Assembly (NCBI GenBank): GCA_041481895.1
Contig: JBGPCQ010000002.1
Location: forward strand, 1 to 64,000
DNA length: 64,000 bases
Direction of reading: 5' to 3'
Origin: JAMPXD01 sp041481895
GTDB lineage: Bacteria > Desulfobacterota > Desulfuromonadia > Geobacterales > Geobacteraceae
In this document: piece by piece, positions 18,039 to 26,198 of the stretch
Layout: every line of letters starts with the position of its first letter
How positions within the stretch are numbered: the first letter of the stretch is position 1
The notes under the pieces: generated by a model
What the model saw: only the letters and a program-made list of their open reading frames with translations
The model's database searches: none
What the model was told of the DNA's origin: nothing
Made by a program: the position numbers and the translations under genes

Positions 18039-18290
18039 ATGCCGGTCTACGAATACCAATGCAACGCCTGCAGCAACAAATTCGAACTGCGCCAGAAATT
18101 CTCCGATCCGCCCGCAGAGGAATGTCCGAAATGTGGCGGAGAAGTCGTCAAGATGATCTCCAGCGCCGCTTTCTCCCTCAAGGGGGGTGGCTGGCACGCT
18201 GAAGGCTACAACAAGGGGAAGCAAGCCGATGCCGCCCCTGCCTGCCCGTCGGGGGGGAGCTGTGCCGGATGCCCTTCGGCTGCAGCCTAG
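18039..18290 (+). CDS. FmdB-family zinc-ribbon protein
   Basis: An 83-residue protein. The N-terminus MPVYEYQCNACSNKFE and then ECPKCGGEVVKMIS form a two-CxxC zinc ribbon as in FmdB/putative regulatory proteins. A Gly/Ala-rich tail ends in PSGGSCAGCPSAAA, a second Cys pair. The function of the family is not settled. It has its own promoter and is followed by a clear terminator, so it is probably a single-gene unit. Confidence 0.92.
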   Translation: MPVYEYQCNACSNKFELRQKFSDPPAEECPKCGGEVVKMISSAAFSLKGGGWHAEGYNKGKQADAAPACPSGGSCAGCPSAAA

Positions 18291-18331
18291 ATTCCGGGTT
18301 TCACGGCGAATTCCATCTGAGAACTCTATTC

Positions 18332-18357
18332 AATCCTCCTCCCGGAGGATTTTTTTT
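18332..18357 (+). terminator. Rho-independent terminator after fmdB
   Basis: The stem AATCCTCC (18332-18339) pairs with GGAGGATT (18344-18351) across a 4-base loop, and eight T residues run through 18350-18357. Confidence 0.88.
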
Positions 18358-18379
18358 GTCCGGAAGTGCCCGAAATCGC

Positions 18380-18408
18380 TTTACAAACACCGGTGGGTTA
18401 CCTATTAT
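18380..18408 (+). promoter_or_regulatory. Sigma70-type promoter for the folD operon
   Basis: TTTACA at 18380-18385 and TATTAT at 18403-18408 are spaced 17 bp apart. The folD start is about 215 bp downstream, leaving a long structured leader. Confidence 0.55.
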
Positions 18409-18429
18409 CTGATGGTATACTATTAAGAT

Positions 18430-18461
18430 AGTTTCCATCCGGAAACTCCGGATGAGAAACT
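18430..18461 (+). other. Near-perfect hairpin in the folD leader
   Basis: AGTTTCCATCCGGA pairs with TCCGGATG-A-GAAACT around a 3-base loop, leaving one bulged A. There is no T run after it, so it is not a simple terminator. It falls just after the expected transcription start and could stabilise the leader RNA or bind a regulator. Confidence 0.5.
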
Positions 18462-18487
18462 ACTGGTTTACGATTCGGAAAGAGGTG

Positions 18488-18596
18488 ACTTTTTGTCCTG
18501 GCAAGGAAATTAAGGGATTGCGCGGAGGCGTACGACCGTATGCCGCACACGTAAGCCCGCAGATTGACACCGCCAGGGCGGAAAAGCACCCTTCCC
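18488..18596 (+). repeat. Dispersed palindromic element, copy 1
   Basis: A diverged member of the ~120-bp element described at 55729. It shares the left segment (GACTTTTTGTCCTGGCAAGG), a central hairpin GGCGTAC-GACC-GTATGCC followed by GCAC, and the right segment GGGCGGAAAAGC. It is the only copy that does not touch the 3' end of a gene; it lies in the folD leader. Confidence 0.6.
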
Positions 18597-18624
18597 GGAC
18601 GGAAACTAAGATAAGGGGTGGAAA

Positions 18625-19470
18625 ATGGCGACTATCATTGACGGCAAAGCCATAGCAGCTAAAATACGCGGTGAGATCGCCGCAGAGGTAAAGAAGCTGG
18701 AGGCAAAGGGGATAAAGCCCGGCCTGGCCGTGGTGCTGGTGGGGGAAGATCCGGCCAGCAAGGTCTATGTCAGCATGAAGGAAAAGGCCTGCCAGGACGT
18801 GGGGATATTCTCGGACGAATACAAGCTGCACGCGGAGACGAGCGAAGTCGACCTGCTCGCCCTGATCGACAGGCTCAACAACGACCCGAGAATTCACGGC
18901 ATCCTGGTGCAATTGCCCCTGCCCGGACAGATCGACACGGAAAAGGTTCTGGAAAGCATTTCGCCCATGAAGGATGTGGACGGCTTCCACCCGTGCAACG
19001 TCGGCCGCCTCGTGGTGGGCAAGCCGCTCTTCCGCCCCTGCACACCCTACGGAGTGATGGTGATGCTCAAGGAAGCCGGCGTAGAGTTGGCCGGCAAGGA
19101 AGTGGTGGTGGTCGGCCGTTCCAATATTGTCGGCAAGCCGGTTGCCTTCATGTGCCTCCAGCAGCATGCCACCGTCACCCTCTGCCACTCCCGTACCCGC
19201 GACCTGGCCGCCAAGGTCGGCATGGCGGATGTCCTGATCGCCGCCGTGGGCCAGCCGGAGATGATCAAGGGGGAGTGGATCAAGGAGGGCGCCGTAGTTA
19301 TCGACGTCGGGGTAAACCGGGTCGGCGACAAAAAGCTGGTGGGAGACGTGGAGTTTGCCGCCGCCTGCGAACGCGCTTCGGCCATCACCCCCGTACCGGG
19401 CGGCGTAGGCCCCATGACCATAACCATGCTCCTCTTTAATACGGTGGAAGCGGCAAAAAGATCTCTGTAG
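18625..19470 (+). CDS. folD: Methylenetetrahydrofolate dehydrogenase/cyclohydrolase
   Basis: A 281-residue bifunctional enzyme interconverting 5,10-methylene-, methenyl- and 10-formyl-tetrahydrofolate with NAD(P). The catalytic YVSMK (Tyr-x-x-x-Lys), LVQLPLPGQID, the Rossmann segment VVVGRSNIVGKPVAFM and the C-terminal PVPGGVGPMTI are all present, at the usual family length. AAGGGGTGG precedes the ATG. MetV and MetF follow on the same strand, so this is the folate C1 branch leading to methyl-THF. Confidence 0.97.
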   Translation: MATIIDGKAIAAKIRGEIAAEVKKLEAKGIKPGLAVVLVGEDPASKVYVSMKEKACQDVGIFSDEYKLHAETSEVDLLALIDRLNNDPRIHGILVQLPLPGQIDTEKVLESISPMKDVDGFHPCNVGRLVVGKPLFRPCTPYGVMVMLKEAGVELAGKEVVVVGRSNIVGKPVAFMCLQQHATVTLCHSRTRDLAAKVGMADVLIAAVGQPEMIKGEWIKEGAVVIDVGVNRVGDKKLVGDVEFAAACERASAITPVPGGVGPMTITMLLFNTVEAAKRSL

Positions 19471-19522
19471 GGGCAGGCTTTACGTCTGCCCTCAATTTGG
19501 GTACCCGCAAGGGGGCCCCTAC
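19467..19522 (+). repeat. Inverted repeat between folD and metV
   Basis: GTAGGGGC (19467-19474) is matched by GCCCCTAC (19515-19522). An inner GGGCAG..CTGCCC pair lies at 19471-19491. It begins inside the folD stop codon and ends 11 bp before metV. No T run follows. It looks like a small intergenic palindromic repeat rather than a terminator. Confidence 0.6.
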
Positions 19523-19533
19523 ATGAAGGCCCC

Positions 19534-20181
19534 ATGATCATCAGCAAGCAAAAACCTGTCACCGAAATCCTCGCCGCCCTGGAAGGGAACGGCAAGGTCT
19601 TCCTGATCGGCTGCGCCAAATGCGCCACGGTCTGCAAGTCGGGGGGCGAGGAAGAAGTCTTTCAGATGCAGGAGATACTTGCCTCCTCCGGAAAAGAGAT
19701 CACCGGCTCCATTGTCATCGACGAGGCATGCCACATGCTCAGGGCCGCCCGTGATCTGCGGGGCAGAAAGGAGATGGTCGAAGAGGCCGACGCGCTGTTG
19801 GTCCTGGCCTGCGGCGCCGGGGTCCAGTCCGTATCGGATGCGATCCCGAAAAAGACCGTTGCCGCCCTCGATACCCTGTTTCTCGGCAATATCCGCCGGT
19901 TCGGACAGTTCGAGCAGAAATGCTCGCTCTGCGGCGAATGCATCGTAACGGAAACCGCCGGCATCTGCCCGGCGACCATCTGTCCCAAAGGTCTCCTGAA
20001 CGGCCCGTGCGGAGGGATGGCCGACGGCCGGTGCGAAACCGACGCGGAAGCGGAGTGCGCCTGGGTCCGGATCCATGAGCGCCTCACGGCTCAGGGGGGA
20101 GCGGAACGGCTCAAAAAGATCGTCCCTGCCAAGGATTTTTCCCGGGTGCTCAAACCGGGAAAACTGAAAGTCGACAAATGA
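19534..20181 (+). CDS. metV: MetV-type zinc/FeS partner of methylenetetrahydrofolate reductase
   Basis: A 215-residue protein homologous to the C-terminal part of long methylenetetrahydrofolate reductases. Cys-rich motifs are GCAKCATVCKSGG near the start and CSLCGEC...CPATICPKGLLNGPCGG in the C-terminal half. In acetogens and related anaerobes MetV pairs with MetF and is thought to carry metal or FeS centres for electron transfer. It overlaps metF by 4 bp (ATGA), which supports a complex. Confidence 0.88.
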   Translation: MIISKQKPVTEILAALEGNGKVFLIGCAKCATVCKSGGEEEVFQMQEILASSGKEITGSIVIDEACHMLRAARDLRGRKEMVEEADALLVLACGAGVQSVSDAIPKKTVAALDTLFLGNIRRFGQFEQKCSLCGECIVTETAGICPATICPKGLLNGPCGGMADGRCETDAEAECAWVRIHERLTAQGGAERLKKIVPAKDFSRVLKPGKLKVDK

Positions 20182-21047
20182 TCTCCAGGCTCCAGCAAAA
20201 ACTCGACGCAGGCGAATTTGTCATCACTGCGGAGGTCTGCCCCCCCAAGGGGGCCGATTGCCGCGATTTTCTTGCCAAGGCCGGGGCGCTGCAGGGAATT
20301 GCCGACGCAGTCAATGTGACCGACAATCAGGGGGCCAATATGCGGATATCCCCCCTAGCCGCATCTGCCCTCCTGGTCCGGGAGGGTATAGAGCCGATCT
20401 TCCAGGTAACCTGCCGGGACAGGAACCGCATGGCGCTCCAGAGCGAACTGCTGGGGGCGGCAGCGATGGGGGTTCGCAACATCCTGGCGCTGACCGGCGA
20501 CCATATCTCCTTCGGAGATCACCGGCAGGCGAAGCCGGTCTTCGATCTCGACTCCGTTCAGCTGCTCCAGGCCATAGCCGGACTGGCGGAAGGGAGGGAC
20601 CTTGCGGGCAACCCGCTCCACGGCACGCCGGAATTTTATGCGGGCGCGGCCGCCGCGCCGGAAGCGGAGCCTTTCGGGCCAACCCTTATCAAGCTGGAAA
20701 AGAAAGCTGCTGCCGGAGCGCGCTTCTTCCAGACCCAGGCGTTCTTCGACCCGGAAAAACTCCTCGTCTTCCGTGAAGCGGTCCGCCCGCTCGGCGTTAA
20801 GGTGATAGCCGGCATTTTCCTGCTGAAATCGGCGAAAATGGCCCGCTTTGTCACCAATAACATTCCCGGGCTCCGGGTGCCCGACACCCTTGTCGCGGAA
20901 CTGGAAACCGCCGCTGACCCCGTCGCGCAAGGGGTCGAGATCGCCCGCCGACTGGCTGGCCAGGCCAGGTCATGCTGCGACGGCATCCATATCATGGCTA
21001 TGGGAAGAGAAGATCTGATACCGGAAATACTCAAGGAGATACGATAA
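20178..21047 (+). CDS. metF: 5,10-methylenetetrahydrofolate reductase
   Basis: A 289-residue TIM-barrel flavoprotein that reduces methylene-THF to methyl-THF. Visible motifs: EVCPPKGADCRDF at the N-terminus, VNVTDNQGANMRISPLA, the folate/FAD segment LTGDH, RFFQTQAFFDPEKL and AGIFLLKSAKMARFV. The length fits the short MetF that needs MetV. It overlaps metV at the start and galU at the stop (TAATG), so it is translated as part of one operon. Confidence 0.93.
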   Translation: MISRLQQKLDAGEFVITAEVCPPKGADCRDFLAKAGALQGIADAVNVTDNQGANMRISPLAASALLVREGIEPIFQVTCRDRNRMALQSELLGAAAMGVRNILALTGDHISFGDHRQAKPVFDLDSVQLLQAIAGLAEGRDLAGNPLHGTPEFYAGAAAAPEAEPFGPTLIKLEKKAAAGARFFQTQAFFDPEKLLVFREAVRPLGVKVIAGIFLLKSAKMARFVTNNIPGLRVPDTLVAELETAADPVAQGVEIARRLAGQARSCCDGIHIMAMGREDLIPEILKEIR

Positions 21048-21922
21048 TGCAGGTAAAGAAAGCGGTCTTCCCCGTAGCGGGACTCGGCACGAGGTTTCTC
21101 CCGGCCACCAAGTCTTCACCAAAAGAGATGCTCCCCCTCATCGACAAACCCCTTGTCCAGTACGTGGTGGAGGAGGCGGTGGCTTCGGGCATCGAACAGA
21201 TCCTGTTCGTCACCGGGCGGAGCAAACGGGCCATCGAGGACCACTTCGACATATCGTTCGAACTGGAGGCCCTTCTCTACGAAAAGGGAAAAGACGCAGA
21301 GCTCTCCCAGGTTCGGGACATCGCGGAAATGGTCAATATTTTTTACGTGCGCCAGAAACATGCGCTCGGGCTGGGCCACGCCATCCTCTGCGCCCGGGAA
21401 TTCGTCGGTGACGAACCGTTCGCAGTGCTCCTCGGGGACGATATCATCGATGCAGGGAAACCGTGTCTCGGCCAGCTCCTGGAAGTCTACCGGAAATACC
21501 GGGGTACGGTCCTGGCGCTGGAACGGGTGCCGCTGGAAAACATCTCCTCGTACGGCTGCGTCAAGGCAAACACCATCTCCGACAAGGTGTTCGAGGTGTC
21601 CGACATGGTTGAGAAGCCGCAACCGGCCGACGCACCTTCGGACCTGGCCATCATCGGACGGTACGTGCTGACCCCCAGCATATTCCCTATCCTGGCAAAA
21701 CAGGAACCGGGGAAAGGCGGCGAGATCCAGCTTACCGATGCGATACGTACACTCCTCAGGGATGAAGCGGTCTATGGCTGTCTGTTCGAGGGGATCCGCC
21801 ACGATTGCGGCGACAAGCTCGGGTTCCTCAAGGCCACGGTGGATATGGCCTTGAAAAGGGAAGAGTTCAACGGGGAGTTCGAGCAGTTCCTCAGGAAACG
21901 GCTCGGTTGTGATAAAGATTAA
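21047..21922 (+). CDS. galU: UTP-glucose-1-phosphate uridylyltransferase
   Basis: A 291-residue nucleotidyltransferase. AGLGTRFLPATKSSPKEML is the nucleotide-binding signature with the catalytic Arg and Lys; VLLGDDIIDA is the metal/UTP-binding segment; EKPQPADAPSDLAIIGRYVL is also typical. It makes UDP-glucose for polysaccharide and LPS synthesis. The ATG overlaps the metF stop; AAGGAG is within reach upstream. The link with the C1 genes is probably only operon membership. Confidence 0.95.
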   Translation: MQVKKAVFPVAGLGTRFLPATKSSPKEMLPLIDKPLVQYVVEEAVASGIEQILFVTGRSKRAIEDHFDISFELEALLYEKGKDAELSQVRDIAEMVNIFYVRQKHALGLGHAILCAREFVGDEPFAVLLGDDIIDAGKPCLGQLLEVYRKYRGTVLALERVPLENISSYGCVKANTISDKVFEVSDMVEKPQPADAPSDLAIIGRYVLTPSIFPILAKQEPGKGGEIQLTDAIRTLLRDEAVYGCLFEGIRHDCGDKLGFLKATVDMALKREEFNGEFEQFLRKRLGCDKD

Positions 21923-21936
21923 CTGTAGCCGCTGCC

Positions 21937-21991
21937 GGAAACGCGAATTTTTTGCAAGATCAACGCAGAGATTGCGAAAAAGTCGCGTTTC
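21937..21991 (+). repeat. Dispersed palindromic element, copy 2 (centre deleted)
   Basis: Only the outer arms remain: GGAAACGCGA at 21937 and TCGCGTTTC ending at 21991, with TTTTTTGCAAGATCAACGCAG between. The central hairpin seen in other copies is gone. It touches the stop codon of the tonB-like gene. Confidence 0.75.
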
Positions 21992-22813
21992 TTAATGCAG
22001 GGTCCCCCGGATCACTCCCCTCTCTATCCCGTAATGAAAAAATGCGATGAGGTTGAAATTCTCCTTGCCGTACGATTTTGGCAAAGGGCCGATTATTCCC
22101 ACCGCTTTCAAGGTCCGCCTGACCTCGTCATCCAGTATCTTGCTGCCGGAGCTTTGCAGGAGCATCACCTTCTCGATCTCGCCATTCCTGTTGAAGGTTA
22201 TCTTCACCGGGGTCACCCCTTCGATCCCCATGCGCGCAGCTTCGGGCGGATATCTCCATACCCCGTACACCGCCGCTTCAAAGCGGCTCAGAAAAGAACC
22301 CAACGTTATATCGTCGCTGTTGAGAAATTTCACCTCCCCTTCCGCCACTTCCTGACCGTATTTCTTGCGGTAACTCTCTTCCAGTCTGGCCAGTTTGTCA
22401 GCGCTCGGGAAGAGTTTGGAGATGTCCGGAGCCCCTTGTTCTTTCTGCCTGAAAAAATCTCCTGCCCTCGGTTTCTCTTGGAGCGACATCTCTCCCGGTT
22501 CAGCCTGCCGCCGGGGCGCCCCTCCAATCGTCGGCTCCTTGTGCGGGGGAGGAAGGGAAGCGACCTTATCCCGGTCCATTTCCCCTTTCGGAGCGGTTTC
22601 ACGTAGAACGCGTTGCGTCGGCTCGTCGGGGCGCTTCCTGGCCGGTTTTTCCCTGCTGGGGGGGAGGTCCCGCAACTCCACCATGTAAGGCTCCGGGCGG
22701 AGGATTTCTTTTTTCTGGGGGAGAAAGATAATGATGGCAAAAATGGCCAGATGCAGCAGAACGGAAAGGACAACGAAGTAGAGAAAGATTTTTTCTATAT
22801 ATTTATCGGACAT
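21992..22813 (-). CDS. TonB-family energy transducer
   Basis: A 273-residue protein from the ATG at 22813 (a GTG 18 bp upstream is also in frame). One membrane helix near the N-terminus (LYFVVLSVLLHLAIFAIIIFL) is followed by a Pro/Lys/Glu-rich periplasmic stretch to about residue 160. A TonB C-terminal fold follows: YPPEAARMGIEGVTPVKITF, GEIEKVMLLQSSGSKILDDE. TonB transmits proton-motive force to outer-membrane receptors. No ExbB/ExbD or receptor gene is adjacent, so the partner system is elsewhere. Confidence 0.87.
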   Translation of the reverse strand: MSDKYIEKIFLYFVVLSVLLHLAIFAIIIFLPQKKEILRPEPYMVELRDLPPSREKPARKRPDEPTQRVLRETAPKGEMDRDKVASLPPPHKEPTIGGAPRRQAEPGEMSLQEKPRAGDFFRQKEQGAPDISKLFPSADKLARLEESYRKKYGQEVAEGEVKFLNSDDITLGSFLSRFEAAVYGVWRYPPEAARMGIEGVTPVKITFNRNGEIEKVMLLQSSGSKILDDEVRRTLKAVGIIGPLPKSYGKENFNLIAFFHYGIERGVIRGTLH

Positions 22814-22908
22814 CAGGGTCTTGGCCGGCACATGAGTAAGGTTGTACGGATTATCGAATAACCCAGAATCATTGTAAGCCCGTGTCGGACAAAATGCAAC
22901 CCGGAGTT

Positions 22909-23493
22909 TTAATTAGTGAAGGCCTGGTAGAGCACAGCGGCGCCGAATGCCAGGAACAGCCAGCCGGCAACTTTGTGCAGGGTGGGAAGTGAAATGAAGC
23001 GGAGAAGCTGGCGTCCTGCGAAAATGCCGACAAGCGACACCGCCCAGAGGGCCAGGGTGGATGCGGTGAAAACCGCGAGGGGAGAATCGTGCTGGGCCGC
23101 CAGGCTGGCGGTAACCAGCTGAGTCTTGTCACCGATCTCCGCCAGCAGGATCATGAAGAACGAAGTGGCGATCGGCCCCCTTATCTTGAAGCGCTTTTCC
23201 TCCTCTTGTTCCGCCTCTTCATCAAACTCCTTCGCCCGCAGGGTCGTGACGCCGAAGAACAAAAAAAGGAGCGCCGATGCAATCTTTATCCAGAAGAGGG
23301 GGAGAACGGTGAACAGGAAACTGCCAAGTAGCACCGCTGCCAGGTTGAGCAGGGTAAATGCGGCTGCGAGGCCGATGAACACGCGCTTCCATGGGTACCT
23401 CGCAGCCAGGGCCATGGCGGTCAACTGGGTCTTGTCACCCAGTTCGGCCAGGAAGATGATGCCGAAAGTGGTGAGAAATGTGGTGGTGTTCAT
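22909..23493 (-). CDS. GDT1/TMEM165 (UPF0016) family cation transporter
   Basis: A 194-residue protein with about six membrane helices. The two family signatures ELGDKTQLTAMAL and EIGDKTQLVTASL sit in the first helix and near residue 105, reflecting an internal duplication. Members export Mn2+ or Ca2+ in exchange for protons. The acidic loop between the halves (EFDEEAEQEEEK) is cytoplasmic. It is divergent from a TerC gene, another family tied to Mn2+ export, and a CNNM-type transporter follows. Confidence 0.92.
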   Translation of the reverse strand: MNTTTFLTTFGIIFLAELGDKTQLTAMALAARYPWKRVFIGLAAAFTLLNLAAVLLGSFLFTVLPLFWIKIASALLFLFFGVTTLRAKEFDEEAEQEEEKRFKIRGPIATSFFMILLAEIGDKTQLVTASLAAQHDSPLAVFTASTLALWAVSLVGIFAGRQLLRFISLPTLHKVAGWLFLAFGAAVLYQAFTN

Positions 23494-23597
23494 AGGTCTC
23501 CCCGAGATGATTCCCGGATGGTAAAGGATTGGCGGGCAAAATGCAAGGCGGGAAACGCCCGCACTGGCGGGGTCCCGTCATCATGGCATTAAATATA

Positions 23598-23626
23598 TTG
23601 ACAGCGGGTGGGAAATTGCATAGTTT
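23598..23626 (+). promoter_or_regulatory. Sigma70-type promoter for terC
   Basis: TTGACA at 23598-23603 and TAGTTT at 23621-23626 are separated by 17 bp. It excludes the more upstream in-frame starts of the terC reading frame and supports the ATG at 23680. Confidence 0.6.
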
Positions 23627-23679
23627 TTAGAGTTTACGGAATGTTCGCTTATTTCCCGGCAACCATGAGGTACCGTTAC

Positions 23680-24591
23680 ATGACGAACCGGACAGACATG
23701 TGGGTCGGCTTCGCCGTGATCATGACCATAATGTTCGCCCTCGACATGGGGGTGTTCAACCGGAAAAGCCACGAGATCAAGTTCCGCGAGGCCCTTGCCT
23801 GGACCCTGGTCTGGGTTTCCCTGGCGCTCGCCTTTAATGTGGGAATATATGTCTATCTGGGGCCGACCAAGGCCCTGGAGTTCTTCACCGGCTATCTTAT
23901 CGAGGAATCGCTCTCCGTCGACAACCTGTTCGTTTTCATAATGATTTTTTCCTATTTTAACGTCGCCAGGGCGCACCAACCGAAAATTCTCAAGTGGGGC
24001 ATACTGGGTGCCCTGGTGTTGAGGGGGATCTTCATCCTGGTTGGCATCGGTCTGATCGAACGGTTCCACTGGATGGTCTACATTTTCGGGGGATTACTGG
24101 TTTTCACCGGGATAAAGATGGCGTTCGGCAAAGAGGAAGAGATCACACCGGATAAAAACCTGCTGGTGCGGCTGGTCGGCCGCTTTTTTCCCGTCACTCA
24201 CGGGACGCATGGCGACCGGTTTTTCATCCGGGAAAAAGGGAAAATCGCCGTCACTCCCCTGCTCCTGACCCTCCTCGTGGTGGAGTCGAGCGACGTGATC
24301 TTTGCCGTGGATTCCATTCCGGCAGTTCTCGCCGTAACGCGGGACCCCTTCATCGTCTACACCTCCAACGTCTTTGCCATCATGGGGCTCAGGTCTCTCT
24401 ACTACCTCCTCGCCAATGTCATGGAAATGTTCGTCTACCTGAAGCTGGGGATTTCCTTCATCCTCGCCTTTGTCGGGGTAAAGATGCTCATGGCCGATAT
24501 ATTTCCGATCCCCATTCATTTCTCGCTGGGGGTTATTGTCGGGGTGCTGGCGATATCCATCGCCGCTTCCCTGACCTTCCCGAAGAAATAA
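23680..24591 (+). CDS. TerC-family membrane protein
   Basis: A 303-residue protein with about eight to nine membrane helices and the family acidic motifs ESLSVDNLFVF and VESSDVIFAVDSIPA. The Alx/MeeF branch of TerC exports Mn2+; others are linked to tellurite resistance or loading of secreted metalloproteins. GAGGT lies 8 bp before the ATG at 23680. The upstream ATGs at 23641 and 23665 lack this site. No yybP-ykoY manganese riboswitch was recognised upstream. Confidence 0.93.
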   Translation: MTNRTDMWVGFAVIMTIMFALDMGVFNRKSHEIKFREALAWTLVWVSLALAFNVGIYVYLGPTKALEFFTGYLIEESLSVDNLFVFIMIFSYFNVARAHQPKILKWGILGALVLRGIFILVGIGLIERFHWMVYIFGGLLVFTGIKMAFGKEEEITPDKNLLVRLVGRFFPVTHGTHGDRFFIREKGKIAVTPLLLTLLVVESSDVIFAVDSIPAVLAVTRDPFIVYTSNVFAIMGLRSLYYLLANVMEMFVYLKLGISFILAFVGVKMLMADIFPIPIHFSLGVIVGVLAISIAASLTFPKK

Positions 24592-24592
24592 A

Positions 24593-24616
24593 AAGGGCGA
24601 CACCCCGGCCGCCCTT
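24593..24616. terminator. Hairpin between convergent terC and CNNM genes
   Basis: AAGGGCG (24593-24599) pairs with CGCCCTT (24610-24616) over a 10-base loop. The position right after the terC stop and 22 bp from the convergent gene's stop suggests a shared terminator, although the T runs are short. Confidence 0.55.
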
Positions 24617-24637
24617 CATTCATCTCCCGTTCCGCCG

Positions 24638-25942
24638 CTACGCCACAACCTGCCTGGTTATCCGCACCCAGACGATGGCATTCTTCTTGACTTCTTCGCA
24701 GATAAAAACAAAACCGTCCACTTCGAGCCGTTCCCCCTTTTCCGGGAAGCGCCCCAGCCGGTGGAGGATCAGACCGGCCAGGGTGTCGTAGGGGATGTCA
24801 TCTCCCAGGTTGATGCCGACGAGGTCTTCCAGGTCGGCTACGGACAGGAGAGCATCCACTATCAGGCTGCCGTCGGGCTGCTTCTGCACGCGGCGGGCTT
24901 CGCCGATATCATGCTCATCCTCGATCTCACCCACCAGTTCCTCCAGCAGGTCCTCGGTGGTCACCAGGCCGTTTATCCCTCCGTACTCATCCACGACCAG
25001 CGCCATGTGGATCCGTTTCCGCTGCATCTCCTTGAGGAGGTTACTGACCTTTTTCCCTTCCGGCACATAGAACGGAGGGCGTACAATGGCAGAAATATCG
25101 AAATCAGGCTCGGCCACCATACGGCCGAGAAAGTCCTTGCCGTGGATGAACCCGGCAATCTCTTCAATGCTGCCGCGGAAGACCGGATAACGGGAATATT
25201 CGTTCTCCAGGATGAAATGGAGCATCTCCTCGCGGGAAAGTTCCAGGTCGATGGCGGCCATCCTGGTGCGCGGCACCATCACTTCGCGGACGCTCGTATG
25301 GGTGAAATCGAAAATATTCTTGATGTACTCGTGCTCGCTGGCGCTGAACACGCCGCTTTCATGCCCCTCTGCGACGATGTGCTGGACCTCTTCCCGCGTG
25401 ATGAACGCCCGCTCCTTCCCCTTGATCCCCATAAGCCTCAGGACCAGATTACATGAAAAAGTCAGCAGGGTTACGACGACGCTACCTCCCCGCTCCAGAA
25501 GGTGAATTGTCCTGGCGACCCTGAGCGCAACGGTGTCGGCATACTGCAGCCCGATGGTCTTGGGGACCAGTTCCCCGAATATCAGGATGAGGTAGGAAAT
25601 CACGGCGACCATGATGCCGACGGAAATCGGCTCAGCAGCATGCCACACCAGTTCATAAGGGATCTTCAGCATCAGCGGCTTCAGGTGCTCGATCGCGATG
25701 ATGCCGCCGACCGCCGATGCTGTAGCGCCCGTCACCGTCATGCCGATCTGGACGATGGCGAGGAGGCGGGGGGGGTCTTTCTGCTGCTCTTCCACGATCT
25801 TCGCCCGTTCGTCCCCTTCCGCCACCAGCTGGGCCACCTTGCTCTTCCTGATGGAAATGATGGCAAACTCGGAACAGGCAAAGAAACCGTTCAGCAGGAT
25901 GAGAATGGCTATGGAGATGATTTCCAGGAAAGCCGTGTCCAA
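24638..25942 (-). CDS. CNNM/CorC-type transporter (DUF21-CBS-CBS-CorC_HlyC)
   Basis: A 434-residue membrane protein often named hemolysin family. Four hydrophobic segments of the DUF21 domain (residues ~1-190, with FFACSEFAIISI and LVPKTIGLQYAD) precede two CBS domains (MVPRTRMAAIDL..., IVRPPFYVPEGKKVSNLL). VVDEYGGINGLVTTEDLLEE leads into a CorC_HlyC domain. The family moves Mg2+ or Co2+. The start is a TTG with AAGGAGGAA just upstream. It converges with terC and extends the group of metal-transport genes. Confidence 0.92.
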   Translation of the reverse strand: MDTAFLEIISIAILILLNGFFACSEFAIISIRKSKVAQLVAEGDERAKIVEEQQKDPPRLLAIVQIGMTVTGATASAVGGIIAIEHLKPLMLKIPYELVWHAAEPISVGIMVAVISYLILIFGELVPKTIGLQYADTVALRVARTIHLLERGGSVVVTLLTFSCNLVLRLMGIKGKERAFITREEVQHIVAEGHESGVFSASEHEYIKNIFDFTHTSVREVMVPRTRMAAIDLELSREEMLHFILENEYSRYPVFRGSIEEIAGFIHGKDFLGRMVAEPDFDISAIVRPPFYVPEGKKVSNLLKEMQRKRIHMALVVDEYGGINGLVTTEDLLEELVGEIEDEHDIGEARRVQKQPDGSLIVDALLSVADLEDLVGINLGDDIPYDTLAGLILHRLGRFPEKGERLEVDGFVFICEEVKKNAIVWVRITRQVVA

Positions 25943-26137
25943 ATAGTTCCTCCTTAAAAACCAGTGAACAGTGAATAGTGAGATTCACCTTTCACTGCCT
26001 TTCATTTTCCCTGTAAAAGCCCGTTTTGTCAACCATTGATAGGCAAGGGCCAGTTGAGAGTTTCGGGTTTCGGGTTTCAGGTCCCAGGATTTAACTCTCA
26101 ACTCTCAACTCTAAACTCTCAACTTTCTTTCAGAGGC
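25943..26137. other. Intergenic region with ACTCTCA simple repeats
   Basis: Most of this gap upstream of lexA has no gene. From 26052 to 26125 it holds GAGAGTTTCGGG-type and AACTCTCA-type short repeats in opposite orientation, which could fold into a loose hairpin. No function can be assigned. Confidence 0.5.
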
Positions 26138-26166
26138 TTGACAAACATCCCCTCCCCTGCTATATG
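26138..26166 (+). promoter_or_regulatory. lexA promoter
   Basis: TTGACA (26138-26143) and TATATG (26161-26166) are spaced exactly 17 bp apart, 32 bp before the lexA start. Confidence 0.8.
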
Positions 26167-26167
26167 A

Positions 26168-26185
26168 GGTTATCAAAAGACAACT
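26168..26185 (+). promoter_or_regulatory. LexA operator (Geobacter-type) in the lexA promoter
   Basis: The sequence GGTT-AT-C-AAAA-G-ACA-ACT fits the Geobacter LexA motif GGTT-N2-C-N4-G-N3-ACC (recalled from the literature) with one change in the last base. It starts one base after the -10 box, so LexA bound here would block its own transcription. Confidence 0.65.
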
Positions 26186-26198
26186 AAAGGAGTTGCCC

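Noticed and set aside
23494..23597. yybP-ykoY manganese riboswitch between GDT1 and terC
   Set aside because: Neither strand shows the conserved junction sequences, only a short GCGGG/CCCGC palindrome.
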